Numbered from the stretch's first letter, positions 6,435 to 12,536 are shown. The stretch is DNA of 12,541 nucleotides from an uncultured Collinsella sp. (GCA_900762015.1 CAAFEX010000056.1:1-12541); one strand, 5' to 3'. A program made the numbers and translations. The notes: generated by a model not told the origin, from the letters alone.

Positions 6435-6534
6435 GCGGGCTCCGGGTGCGGTAAGGTGACGTGAAACAAGCGGGCGCTGACCTTTTGGTCGCGCCCGTGA
6501 AGTTGAACGTCAGATTGCCGTGCCCGGAGCCCGC
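6435..6534 (+). other. Elaborate 100-nt hairpin, candidate structured RNA
   Basis: Bases 6435-6454 pair with 6515-6534 over 20 consecutive positions: 17 Watson-Crick pairs and three G·U wobbles that are valid only in plus-strand RNA. Above a 2x2 loop, TGACGT (6457-6462) pairs with ACGTCA (6507-6512). Then come tandem G·A/A·G positions (6463-6464 with 6505-6506), AAC with GTT (6465-6467, 6502-6504), a purine-rich loop, CGGGCG (6471-6476) with CGCCCG (6492-6497), a bulged C, and TGACC with GGTCG capped by TTTT (6483-6486). No protein frame fits. It could be a noncoding RNA, a 3' untranslated structure or a hairpin mobile element. No clear promoter was found. Confidence 0.6.
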
Positions 6535-6547
6535 GCAGCGCCGAGCA

Positions 6548-6574
6548 GTTACGCCGTTTGTAAAACGGCGTAAC
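6548..6574. other. Perfect 12-bp hairpin directly after the larE stop codon
   Basis: GTTACGCCGTTT (6548-6559) is perfectly complementary to AAACGGCGTAAC (6563-6574) with a three-base loop. On the minus strand it begins at the base following the larE TAG. No T-tract follows in either direction, so it looks more like an RNA 3'-end stabiliser, or a stem that needs a termination factor, than a standard intrinsic terminator. Confidence 0.65.
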
Positions 6575-7453
6575 CTAAAGGTTCATGTTGCCGTGGATGT
6601 AGGGGGTGACCTCGGGGGAGATATGGCCGCAGCCCAGCTCGCGCAGCGCGGACTCGATAATGGCGGGCAGCGGGGTCTTGCCCTTGTCGTCGACGGCGGC
6701 ACCGCCGAGGGTGGCAATCTTGGCAACATCTGCGGGTGCGGCCTCGATATGCATGCAGCCGCCGACCAGGCGTGCGCGTACCTGTGCCAGATCAAGATCG
6801 TGCAGGTAATCCTCGCAGGCGCGGATTAAATCGACTTTCTCGCGCGTAAGCTCCTCGCCCGTGGGGACGCGGGTGGCAAGACATGCTCCCGCCGGTAGGT
6901 TCCAAACGGGATAGCCCCATGCGCGCAGCAGCTCGCGCTCTTCGTCCTTGGTAAAGCCGACCTCCATAAGGGGTGAGCGTACGCCGAGCTCTTCTGCCGC
7001 ACGAATGCCGGGGCGGTAGTCACCGCGATCGCTTGCATTGCTGCCATCGATGACGGTGGGAAAGCCGAGCGACTTGGCGTGGTTGACGATGGCGGTAAAG
7101 CCGGCGTGCTTGCAGTGGTAGCAGCGATTGGCATCGTTGCAGGCTACTTGGGGGAGCCGCAACTGATCCACCGAAAGATTGAGCACGGGGAGCTTAAAAT
7201 GCGGCCCCTCATTGGCCTGCCCATCAACAGACTGCTCAAACGAAGCCTGCTCGGGCGTGCCGATGAGCGGCGTGGTGAGATGGACGAGGAGGGTATTGGT
7301 AGGCATGATGCGGGCGCATACGGCGGCCAAAAAGCTGCTGTCAACGCCGCCGGAAAACCCGATAGCCACGCGTCCGTATGCCAAAAGCAGCTGTTCGAGC
7401 GCCGATAGCTTGTCTTGAAGCTCCTCTGCGGGTGCCGTGGTGTCTAAAATCAT
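6575..7453 (-). CDS. larE: LarE-type ATP-dependent sacrificial sulfur transferase (292 aa)
   Basis: LarE is a cytosolic PP-loop enzyme that adenylates and sulfurates the pyridinium biscarboxylic acid mononucleotide precursor of the nickel-pincer nucleotide cofactor, best known from lactate racemase. The PP-loop GFSGGVDSSFL is at 32-42. The family motif NRCYHCK is at 109-115 and DYRPG at 145-149. The expected sulfur-donor cysteine is Cys191 in PAGACLATRVPTG. The length fits LarE (about 275-290). The ATG at 7453 is preceded on the minus strand by AAGGA at good spacing. No larA, larB or larC lies in the window, so the rest of the pathway is elsewhere or the protein serves another racemase/epimerase of the LarA family. 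It is divergent from the HAD gene across a 173-base regulatory gap. Confidence 0.9.
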   Translation of the reverse strand: MILDTTAPAEELQDKLSALEQLLLAYGRVAIGFSGGVDSSFLAAVCARIMPTNTLLVHLTTPLIGTPEQASFEQSVDGQANEGPHFKLPVLNLSVDQLRLPQVACNDANRCYHCKHAGFTAIVNHAKSLGFPTVIDGSNASDRGDYRPGIRAAEELGVRSPLMEVGFTKDEERELLRAWGYPVWNLPAGACLATRVPTGEELTREKVDLIRACEDYLHDLDLAQVRARLVGGCMHIEAAPADVAKIATLGGAAVDDKGKTPLPAIIESALRELGCGHISPEVTPYIHGNMNL

Positions 7454-7487
7454 GAAACGATCCTTATCGTTGAGTACTCGATCGAAA

Positions 7488-7517
7488 ACTATAATCCTAA
7501 TGCGTTACTTGCCATAA
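7488..7517 (-). promoter_or_regulatory. Possible larE promoter with embedded LacI-like site
   Basis: Read on the minus strand, TTATGG (7517-7512) and TATAGT (7493-7488) are separated by 18 bases. The spacer contains AAGTAACGCATTAG (7510-7497), which shares the AACGCAT core with the site before the lacI-type gene. The -35 match is weak, so this is tentative. Confidence 0.3.
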
Positions 7518-7549
7518 GACTTCTATCTGTGTAACGAAAGTGCAATATG

Positions 7550-7566
7550 GTATATACGTTATATAC
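7550..7566. promoter_or_regulatory. AT-rich perfect palindrome in larE/HAD intergenic region
   Basis: GTATATACGTTATATAC is a perfect 7+3+7 inverted repeat in GC-rich surroundings, about 61 bases before the HAD start codon. The GT...AC outer bases and length suit a GntR-family (FCD subgroup) operator, and a gene of that subgroup lies at the right end of the window. It may also contain promoter -10 elements. Which protein binds is unknown. Confidence 0.45.
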
Positions 7567-7626
7567 AAGTTGCCAAATGCGGTAGAGTTGCAGCAACGTG
7601 ACAGCGAGAGTCGATGGGGGACCGAT

Positions 7627-8277
7627 ATGATCAAGGCTGTTATTTTTGACATGGATGGAACGCTGGTCGATACCGAGCGTTTGGGGATTAAGGCCTGGAA
7701 GGCAGGCGCCGCTGAGCTGGGGCTCGCGATTGATGAAGCACTGATCCATCAGTTTATCGGCCGCACGCTGCCCGATGTCATGGACATCCTCGATAAGCAT
7801 TACGGCAGCCACGAAACCACCGAGGCGATCTATCGTCGCCACAAGGAGATTCGCGACGAGATGGTCAAGACCGAACTGGAACTTAAGGCCGGCGCCGCCG
7901 AGTGCCTAGACGAGCTGCTGGCTGCGGGCTATCACGTGGGTCTAGCGACGTCGTCGCGCCTCGTTACGGCCGAGCGCAACCTTAAGATGGTTGGCCTCTT
8001 TGACAAGTTTGAAACGGTAACGTGTGGCGAGGACGTCGTGCACGGCAAGCCCGACCCCGAGATGTATCTGCTTGCCTGCGAGCGCGCGGGCTTTGCTCCC
8101 GAGGAATGTGCCGTGGTCGAGGATTCGCGCAACGGTTGTGTCTCGGGCATTACGGCCGGCTGCCATGTCTTTGCCGTCCCCGATATCGTGCCGCTGCCGC
8201 AGGACGTGGTGGATGGCTGCGAGGCCGTGCTCGATACGCTGTTCGATCTGGCGGCGGCAATCAAGGCTGTGCGCTAG
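7627..8277 (+). CDS. HAD-family hydrolase, β-phosphoglucomutase/sugar phosphatase-like (216 aa)
   Basis: This is a subfamily I haloacid-dehalogenase phosphatase or phosphomutase. Motif I is FDMDGTLVDT (7-16), with nucleophile Asp8 and acid/base Asp10. Motif II is the serine stretch in LATSSR (106-111). Motif III is Lys141 in GKPDP. Motif IV is VVEDSRNG (163-170), with the metal-binding Glu165-Asp166 pair. The helical cap lies between residues about 15 and 90. The length is standard for the β-PGM/YniC/GPH group, and substrates there range from sugar phosphates to phosphoglycolate, so none is assigned. The ATG at 7627 follows GGGGGA; an upstream in-frame start at 7540 would put 29 unrelated residues, encoded across the palindrome region, before the invariant motif I and is rejected. 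It is convergent with the lacI-type gene and shares its terminator. Confidence 0.9.
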   Translation: MIKAVIFDMDGTLVDTERLGIKAWKAGAAELGLAIDEALIHQFIGRTLPDVMDILDKHYGSHETTEAIYRRHKEIRDEMVKTELELKAGAAECLDELLAAGYHVGLATSSRLVTAERNLKMVGLFDKFETVTCGEDVVHGKPDPEMYLLACERAGFAPEECAVVEDSRNGCVSGITAGCHVFAVPDIVPLPQDVVDGCEAVLDTLFDLAAAIKAVR

Positions 8278-8315
8278 AAAATTGCGGCGTTAAAACGAGC
8301 GATTGCTCACGTTTG

Positions 8316-8365
8316 CGCTTAAGCAAAAGAGGCCCGGCAATGGTCGGGCCCCTTTTGCTTAAGCG
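8316..8365. terminator. Bidirectional terminator between HAD and lacI-type genes
   Basis: CGCTTAAGCAAAAG (8316-8329) pairs perfectly with CTTTTGCTTAAGCG (8352-8365). Inside, past one mismatch, GGCCCG (8331-8336) pairs with CGGGCC (8345-8350) around an eight-base loop. A GC-rich core followed by CTTTTG is read in both directions, which suits the end of two convergent genes. Confidence 0.85.
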
Positions 8366-8390
8366 GCGACTTAGCATACTCGCGGGCGTG

Positions 8391-9503
8391 CTATAGATAC
8401 GCACCGAGGTTGATGGCCGTGGCGTCGGTCTGGCTGCTTGCCTGGGTGCTGGCTCGTTCCAGCAGGAACGGCCGCACGAGTTCTTGGCGGTTGATGTCCT
8501 CGATGGCCGTGACCGCGGTGACGGTGCGCGCTGCAGAGCCGACGTGGATATGCTTGGTCTTTGTCGGGACCTTGTTCTCGATTTGCTCCATGAGCAGTTG
8601 GACACCCTTGCGGCCAATCTCGTAGCCCGGGGGCGCTACCGTAGTGAGCGGGACCGATCCGCTCCAAGCGAGCGGGTTGCCGTCGCATCCGGCCACGCGA
8701 ACCTGCTCGGGGACGGAGATGCCTTTGTCGACCAATGCCGAGATAACGCCCGAGGCCAGCACGTCGGTCAGGCCGACGACAAAATCGGGGCGTTCGTCGG
8801 CAGGGCGCCCGGCAATCTGAGCACCAATACTGTAGCCGTCGGCTGCGGTATTCCACTCTCCGGCGTCAATGACTTCAATTTTGATATCGGGATGCAGGGC
8901 GAGAGCCTTGTGAATGCCAAGTACGCGCAGGGTGAGCTGCATGAATGCCGCTCTGCCCACAACGGTGATATGGCGTGCGCCGCGGGCGATGGCGAGCTCG
9001 GCGATAATGCGCCCCTGCGCCTCGTTGTCGGCCGCTACGTAGTAGCCGGGCCCGGAGCAATGGATGTCCAGATGGACAATCGGCACGGGCATCTTGGTCA
9101 TGGCGGGGTGCCAGTCGGGGGATGCCATGGGCTGAACCATGACGCCGGACATCTGGGTGCCCATAAAGTAGCGCAGGTAATGGTCCTCGAGAATATCGTC
9201 GTTATCGGCGTTGGCGATGAGCAAGTCGTAGCCGTGCTTGCGGGCTTCGTTGTGGGCGCCGCTGGCGATTTGGAGCGAAAAGCCGTGATCGAGACGGGGG
9301 AGCACTAGGCCAAAGGACTTGGTGGCGCCGCCCGCGAGCTGACGAGCGCTTTGGTTGGGTAGGTAGCCCAGGCGATTGATGGTTTCGTTAATGAGCTTGA
9401 GGGTCTCGGGGCGCAGCTTTTCGGGGTGGTTGAGCGCGTTGGAAACCGTGCCCAGCGAAACCCCGGCCTCGCGCGCGACGTCGCTGATTTTAACCTTTGC
9501 CAT
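8391..9503 (-). CDS. LacI-family transcriptional regulator (370 aa)
   Basis: This is a DNA-binding sugar-responsive regulator. The N-terminal helix-turn-helix covers residues about 4-30 (ISDVAREAGVSLGTVSNAL). The hinge helix NQSARQLA (50-57) has the Ala-Arg-x-Leu pattern whose leucine wedges into a central CpG of the operator. Residues about 62-335 form a periplasmic-binding-protein-like effector domain. The C-terminal tail of about 25 residues, ending near SSQTDATAINLGAYL, extends beyond the usual 330-345 length. The ATG at 9503 follows AGGGG; the upstream frame to 9548 crosses the operator and promoter and is rejected. A TTGATGCGTTTCAA palindrome just before the gene suggests autoregulation. 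Sites with a similar core precede the PTS operon, larE and glmS, so a local sugar-metabolism regulon is possible. The effector is unknown. Confidence 0.92.
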   Translation of the reverse strand: MAKVKISDVAREAGVSLGTVSNALNHPEKLRPETLKLINETINRLGYLPNQSARQLAGGATKSFGLVLPRLDHGFSLQIASGAHNEARKHGYDLLIANADNDDILEDHYLRYFMGTQMSGVMVQPMASPDWHPAMTKMPVPIVHLDIHCSGPGYYVAADNEAQGRIIAELAIARGARHITVVGRAAFMQLTLRVLGIHKALALHPDIKIEVIDAGEWNTAADGYSIGAQIAGRPADERPDFVVGLTDVLASGVISALVDKGISVPEQVRVAGCDGNPLAWSGSVPLTTVAPPGYEIGRKGVQLLMEQIENKVPTKTKHIHVGSAARTVTAVTAIEDINRQELVRPFLLERASTQASSQTDATAINLGAYL

Positions 9504-9513
9504 AGTGGCCCCT

Positions 9514-9527
9514 TTGATGCGTTTCAA
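9514..9527. promoter_or_regulatory. LacI-type operator before the lacI-family gene
   Basis: TTGATGCGTTTCAA has inverted outer arms TTGA/TCAA around a central CG, the usual LacI/PurR/CcpA operator form. It lies just downstream of the predicted -10 of the lacI-type gene, at about +5 to +18, where a bound repressor would block its own transcription. Confidence 0.55.
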
Positions 9528-9538
9528 GTACAAGCCAG

Positions 9539-9569
9539 ATTGTAGCATCGCCCGCCCCTAGGGTGTCAA
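9539..9569 (-). promoter_or_regulatory. Promoter of the lacI-family gene
   Basis: On the minus strand TTGACA (9569-9564) is a perfect -35 and TACAAT (9544-9539) a five-of-six -10, but the spacer is 19 bases, longer than the usual 16-18. The last two bases of the -35 region overlap the edge of repeat copy B, so the repeat may have contributed to this promoter. Confidence 0.55.
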
Positions 9570-9614
9570 AACCTGCCAATTAGGGACAGGTTTATTTTGG
9601 CATGTTCTATCTGC
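9568..9614 (-). repeat. Dispersed palindromic repeat, copy B
   Basis: This copy is in the opposite orientation to the other two. Read on the minus strand it runs CAGATAGAACATGCCAAAA, then TAAACCTGTCCCTAATTG, then GCAGGTTTTG. The arms AACCTGCCAA (9570-9579) and TTGGCATGTT (9597-9606) pair with one mismatch. It lies between the divergent lacI-type and glmS promoters. Confidence 0.85.
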
Positions 9615-9635
9615 GTAAACGCCGTTGCCAGCGCG

Positions 9636-9670
9636 ACCACCACAAAGGTGCCTGTCCCCATTGTGGTGGT
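9636..9670. repeat. Second palindromic repeat type, ACCACCACAA arms
   Basis: ACCACCACAA (9636-9645) is perfectly complementary to TTGTGGTGGT (9661-9670). The 15-base centre, AGGTGCCTGTCCCCA, contains CCTGTCCC, the same core found in repeat copies A to C although the arms differ completely. It is 22 bases from copy B. It looks like a separate family of REP-like element. Confidence 0.75.
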
Positions 9671-9698
9671 TTGGACCGGCTGGACGTGTGTGCATCGG

Positions 9699-9736
9699 GT
9701 GGTATCTAAGTTAAGATACCACTTCTGGTATATCAG
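9699..9736. promoter_or_regulatory. Inverted-repeat operator cluster upstream of glmS
   Basis: GTGGTATCT (9699-9707) and AGATACCAC (9714-9722) form a perfect 9-bp inverted repeat. ATACCA (9716-9721) can instead pair with TGGTAT (9726-9731). The near-palindrome CTGGTATATCAG (9725-9736) resembles the TGGTnnnnACCA operators of GntR/HutC-type amino-sugar regulators such as NagR and DasR. It lies just upstream of, and overlaps, the expected -35 region of glmS, consistent with repressor control. Confidence 0.45.
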
Positions 9737-9752
9737 CTTGCGTTTGCGTGAG

Positions 9753-9758
9753 TACAAT
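9753..9758 (+). promoter_or_regulatory. Probable -10 element of glmS
   Basis: TACAAT matches TATAAT at five of six positions. The -35 region 16-18 bases upstream (about 9729-9736) is a poor consensus match and is overlapped by the CTGGTATATCAG palindrome. Transcription would start near 9765 and give a leader of about 68 bases. That leader contains GTTATGCGT (9767-9775), the complement of the ACGCATAAC found before the PTS operon. Confidence 0.45.
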
Positions 9759-9832
9759 ACTCGAACGTTATGCGTCTCAGCGCCCCCTGTGCGTGGACGT
9801 TTTGCAGTCAAGCGGACGAAGGGATTTATCCT

Positions 9833-11680
9833 ATGTGCGGAATTGTCGGCTACACCGGCTCTGATATTGCAAAGAACATCCTGGTCACGGGCCTCAAGCG
9901 TATGGAGTATCGCGGCTATGACTCCTCGGGCGTCGCGCTCGAGGTGGGCGAGGGCGCCGCGGCGCACCTCGATGTCATCCGCCGCGTGGGCAAGGTCGCG
10001 GGCTTGGAGAGCGAGCTTTCCAACATTGACAGCGACGCTACCTGCGGTATCGGCCACACCCGTTGGGCCACCCACGGCAAGCCCTCCGTCGTTAACGCTC
10101 ACCCCCACACCAGCTGTGACGGTCGTATCGCCATCGTCCACAACGGCATCATCGAGAACTTCGCCGAGCTGCGCGAAGAGCTGGAGGGCCGCGGCCACCA
10201 CTTTAAGAGCGAGACCGATACCGAGGTCTTCGCGCATCTGATCGAAGAGGCTTATGCCGAGACGCACGACCTGATGGCCTCCGTGCGCGAGGCTTGCACC
10301 CACGTGGTCGGTGCCTATGGCCTGGCCGCCGTGTGCGCTGACGAGCCCGGCGTGATCGCCGTGGCCCGCAAGGATTCCCCGATCGTGGTCGGCGTGGGCG
10401 AGACCGGCGCCTATGTCGCCTCCGATGTCATCGCGCTCATCGACGCCACCCGCGATGTCGTGGTGCTCGAGGACGGTCAGTTTGCCAAGCTCGCGCCCGC
10501 AGGCGTCGAGTATACCGACGAGGCCGGCAACGTTATCGAGCCCAAGGTCACCCACATCGACTGGGACCTGGATATGGCAGAAAAGGGCGGTTATCCCGAC
10601 TTTATGCTCAAGGAGATTCACGAGCAGCCGCGCGTCGTGCGCGACACGCTGGTTGGTCGTATGACGCCGGCCGGCGAGCTCGACATCGACGAGCTGGGCC
10701 TTTCGCTCGAGGAGCTCAACGACATCGACCGCGTCTACGTGATCGCTTGCGGCACCAGCTATCACGCTGGCCTCATTGCCAAGAATCTCATTGAGGGCTG
10801 GGCTCGCATCCCCACCGAGGTGGAGGCGGCCAGCGAGTTCCGCTATCGAAACCCCATCATCACGCCGACGACGCTCGTCGTGGCCGTGTCCCAGTCGGGT
10901 GAGACGGCCGACACTCTCGCCGCCATCCGCGACGCGCGCATCAAGGGCGCCAAGGTCTTCGGCATCACCAACGTGGTGGGCAGCCCCGTGGCGCGTGAGA
11001 GCGACGGCGTCATCTACACTAAGGCCAACAAGGAGATCGCGGTCGCCTCGACCAAGAGCTTCATCGGCCAGGTCGTGAGCCTTACGCTTTTGGCCCTGCT
11101 GCTGGCGCAGGTCAAGTACCGCTTGACCACCAAGCAGGCGCGCATGCTGTTCCGCGAGCTTTCCGATACGGCCGAGCAGATCCAGTGGATTTTGGATACC
11201 CAGACCGAGGCCGTTCATGAAGCTGCCCTGCTGTGCAAGGACGCGCAGTCGGCGCTGTTCGTGGGCCGTGGCATGGGTGCCGCTATTTCCTACGAGGGTG
11301 CGCTCAAGCTCAAAGAGGTCAGCTACCTGCACGCCGAGGCATATGCCGCCGGTGAGATGAAGCATGGCCCCATTGCCCTGATCGACCCGGGCTTCCCTGT
11401 CATCGCTGTGGCCACCAAGAGTGCCACCTACGACAAGACCGTGTCGAACCTTATGGAGTGCAAGGCGCGCGGCGCCAAGGTCATCGTCGTTGCCACCGAG
11501 GGCGACGAGGAGATCAACAAGATTGCCGACTGCATCATCCGCGTGCCGGCAGTCCGCGACGTGTTCAGCCCCGTCACGGCGAGCGTTCCACTGCAGCTGC
11601 TCGCCCGCGAGGTCGCCATCCTGCGCGGCTGCGACGTCGACCAGCCCCGAAACCTCGCCAAGAGCGTCACGGTAGAGTAG
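9833..11680 (+). CDS. glmS: Glutamine-fructose-6-phosphate aminotransferase (isomerizing), 615 aa
   Basis: GlmS converts fructose 6-phosphate and glutamine to glucosamine 6-phosphate and glutamate, the first step toward UDP-GlcNAc, peptidoglycan and other amino-sugar polymers. The N-terminal class II glutamine amidotransferase domain begins with Cys2, the nucleophile after Met removal, and has RGYDSSG (27-33), GHTRWATHG (74-82) and HNGIIEN (103-109). Two SIS sugar-isomerase domains follow, with CGTSYHA (306-312), SQSGETADT (353-361) and EAYAAGEMKHGP (502-513). The C-terminal tail RNLAKSVTVE (606-615) is diagnostic. The length matches the family (about 600-620). The ATG at 9833 follows GAAGGGA; an in-frame start at 9770 is rejected because it would bury Cys2. 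The gene stands alone with its own operator-rich promoter and a strong terminator. Confidence 0.97.
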   Translation: MCGIVGYTGSDIAKNILVTGLKRMEYRGYDSSGVALEVGEGAAAHLDVIRRVGKVAGLESELSNIDSDATCGIGHTRWATHGKPSVVNAHPHTSCDGRIAIVHNGIIENFAELREELEGRGHHFKSETDTEVFAHLIEEAYAETHDLMASVREACTHVVGAYGLAAVCADEPGVIAVARKDSPIVVGVGETGAYVASDVIALIDATRDVVVLEDGQFAKLAPAGVEYTDEAGNVIEPKVTHIDWDLDMAEKGGYPDFMLKEIHEQPRVVRDTLVGRMTPAGELDIDELGLSLEELNDIDRVYVIACGTSYHAGLIAKNLIEGWARIPTEVEAASEFRYRNPIITPTTLVVAVSQSGETADTLAAIRDARIKGAKVFGITNVVGSPVARESDGVIYTKANKEIAVASTKSFIGQVVSLTLLALLLAQVKYRLTTKQARMLFRELSDTAEQIQWILDTQTEAVHEAALLCKDAQSALFVGRGMGAAISYEGALKLKEVSYLHAEAYAAGEMKHGPIALIDPGFPVIAVATKSATYDKTVSNLMECKARGAKVIVVATEGDEEINKIADCIIRVPAVRDVFSPVTASVPLQLLAREVAILRGCDVDQPRNLAKSVTVE

Positions 11681-11703
11681 TTGGTTCCGCCGTTCTAGCG
11701 GCT

Positions 11704-11743
11704 AAGGCCCGGCTCCGCATCAAGACGGAGCCGGGCCTTTTTT
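11704..11743 (+). terminator. Strong intrinsic terminator of glmS
   Basis: AAGGCCCGGCTCCG (11704-11717) pairs perfectly with CGGAGCCGGGCCTT (11726-11739), a 14-bp stem with an eight-base loop that runs into six Ts (11738-11743). It starts 24 bases after the glmS stop. Confidence 0.93.
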
Positions 11744-11751
11744 GCATTTGA

Positions 11752-11798
11752 CCAGATAAAACCTGCCAAAATGAACCTGTCCCTTTTTGGCAGGTTAG
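11752..11798 (+). repeat. Dispersed palindromic repeat, copy C
   Basis: This is the most regular copy. AACCTGCCAAAA (11760-11771) pairs perfectly with TTTTGGCAGGTT (11785-11796) around TGAACCTGTCCCT. It shares the leading CCAGATAAAACCTGCC with copy A at 6355. The last two arm bases are part of the stop codon of the minus-strand GntR gene, so the element abuts the coding region exactly. Confidence 0.88.
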
Positions 11799-12496
11799 CG
11801 GAGCTTGCTGGTCTCGAAGTACTCGGGGAACTGGTCCAGAACCTCGGTCTGGTTGCGGAACATCATATGCAGGTGCTTGCTGACCAAAAAGCTCGCTTCG
11901 ATGGGGTCGCGACCGGCGATAGCGCGGCGAATCTGCTTGTGTTCGTTCACGATGTCCTGATTGTCGAGAACCTGCGTGGCAGCGCGCAACCAGCGGAAGC
12001 GCTCCAGGTCGGCATTGGTCTCTTCGAGCCACGACCACACGGTGCTGCGACATGCGATGCTGAAAATCATGTGATGCATGAGGTTGTCGCTCAAAAAGAA
12101 GCCGATGCGATCCTCTTCGGCCATGGCCTTTTCCTGCAGCGCGATGGCGCGGTCGAGCTGCTCGATGCCGGCCGACGTGGCGCGCGCACAGCACTCCACG
12201 ATCACCTGCTTTTCCAGATGTTCGCGGATGTAGCAGGCACTCTCGGCAAGGGTGAGGTTGATGGGTGAGACGTAGGTGCCGCTCTGGGGCACGGTGCGCA
12301 CCAGGCCTTCCTGCGCCAAGCGAACCAAAGCCTCGCGCACGGGCGTGCGACCCATATCCAGGTCGTCGCAAAGTTGCTTGACGCCCAGCTTTTCGCCCGG
12401 CTTGTAGTCCAGGTAGACGATTTTGCGTCGAATGGTGTGGTAGGACTGGTCCTGTAGGCTCGTTTCCTGCTCGCCGACGTGCATCGATTCTTCCAT
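11795..12496 (-). CDS. GntR-family transcriptional regulator with FCD domain (233 aa)
   Basis: This is a FadR/VanR-subgroup regulator. Residues about 12-77 form the winged helix-turn-helix, with GRTPVREALVRLAQEGLV (49-66) as the recognition region and VPQSGTYV (69-76) as the wing. Residues about 85-225 are the all-helical FCD ligand domain, with the metal-binding set Asp137, His141, His186 and His208 all present, so a metal-assisted carboxylate or sugar-acid ligand is likely. The ATG at 12496 is chosen because GAGG precedes it. Alternatives are the ATG at 12484 (GGAAG upstream) and a TTG at 12508. The TAA stop is partly formed by a palindromic repeat. CAACTG (12506-12511) and CAGTTG (12531-12536) are inverted arms flanking an AT-rich stretch upstream, a possible autoregulatory site. 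Its target genes are not evident and may lie to the right of the window. Confidence 0.9.
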   Translation of the reverse strand: MEESMHVGEQETSLQDQSYHTIRRKIVYLDYKPGEKLGVKQLCDDLDMGRTPVREALVRLAQEGLVRTVPQSGTYVSPINLTLAESACYIREHLEKQVIVECCARATSAGIEQLDRAIALQEKAMAEEDRIGFFLSDNLMHHMIFSIACRSTVWSWLEETNADLERFRWLRAATQVLDNQDIVNEHKQIRRAIAGRDPIEASFLVSKHLHMMFRNQTEVLDQFPEYFETSKLR

Positions 12497-12505
12497 AGCG
12501 CCTCG

Positions 12506-12536
12506 CAACTGTTCTATCTAACTCATATGTCAGTTG
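12506..12536. promoter_or_regulatory. Candidate operator/promoter region of the GntR gene
   Basis: CAACTG (12506-12511) and CAGTTG (12531-12536) are 6-bp inverted arms. Within the region, the minus strand reads AACTGACATATGAGTT, an imperfect 16-base palindrome. GntR regulators commonly bind such sites in their own promoters. No convincing -35/-10 pair was identified. Confidence 0.3.

Noticed and set aside
6435..6534. Retron msr-msd or insertion-sequence end
   Set aside because: The long hairpin invited the idea, but there is no reverse transcriptase or transposase gene in the window.
6461..6829. A 122-codon plus-strand open frame over the hairpin region and the larE 3' end
   Set aside because: Most of it is antisense to larE and it runs through the 6435-6534 and 6548-6574 hairpins; no family is recognised.
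9765..9832. glmS riboswitch-ribozyme in the glmS leader
   Set aside because: The predicted leader is only about 68 bases, far shorter than the ribozyme, and no ribozyme core sequence is visible.
9566..11365. A 599-codon minus-strand open frame opposite glmS
   Set aside because: It is a mirror of glmS codon usage, has no recognisable domain, and runs into repeats and the promoter region.
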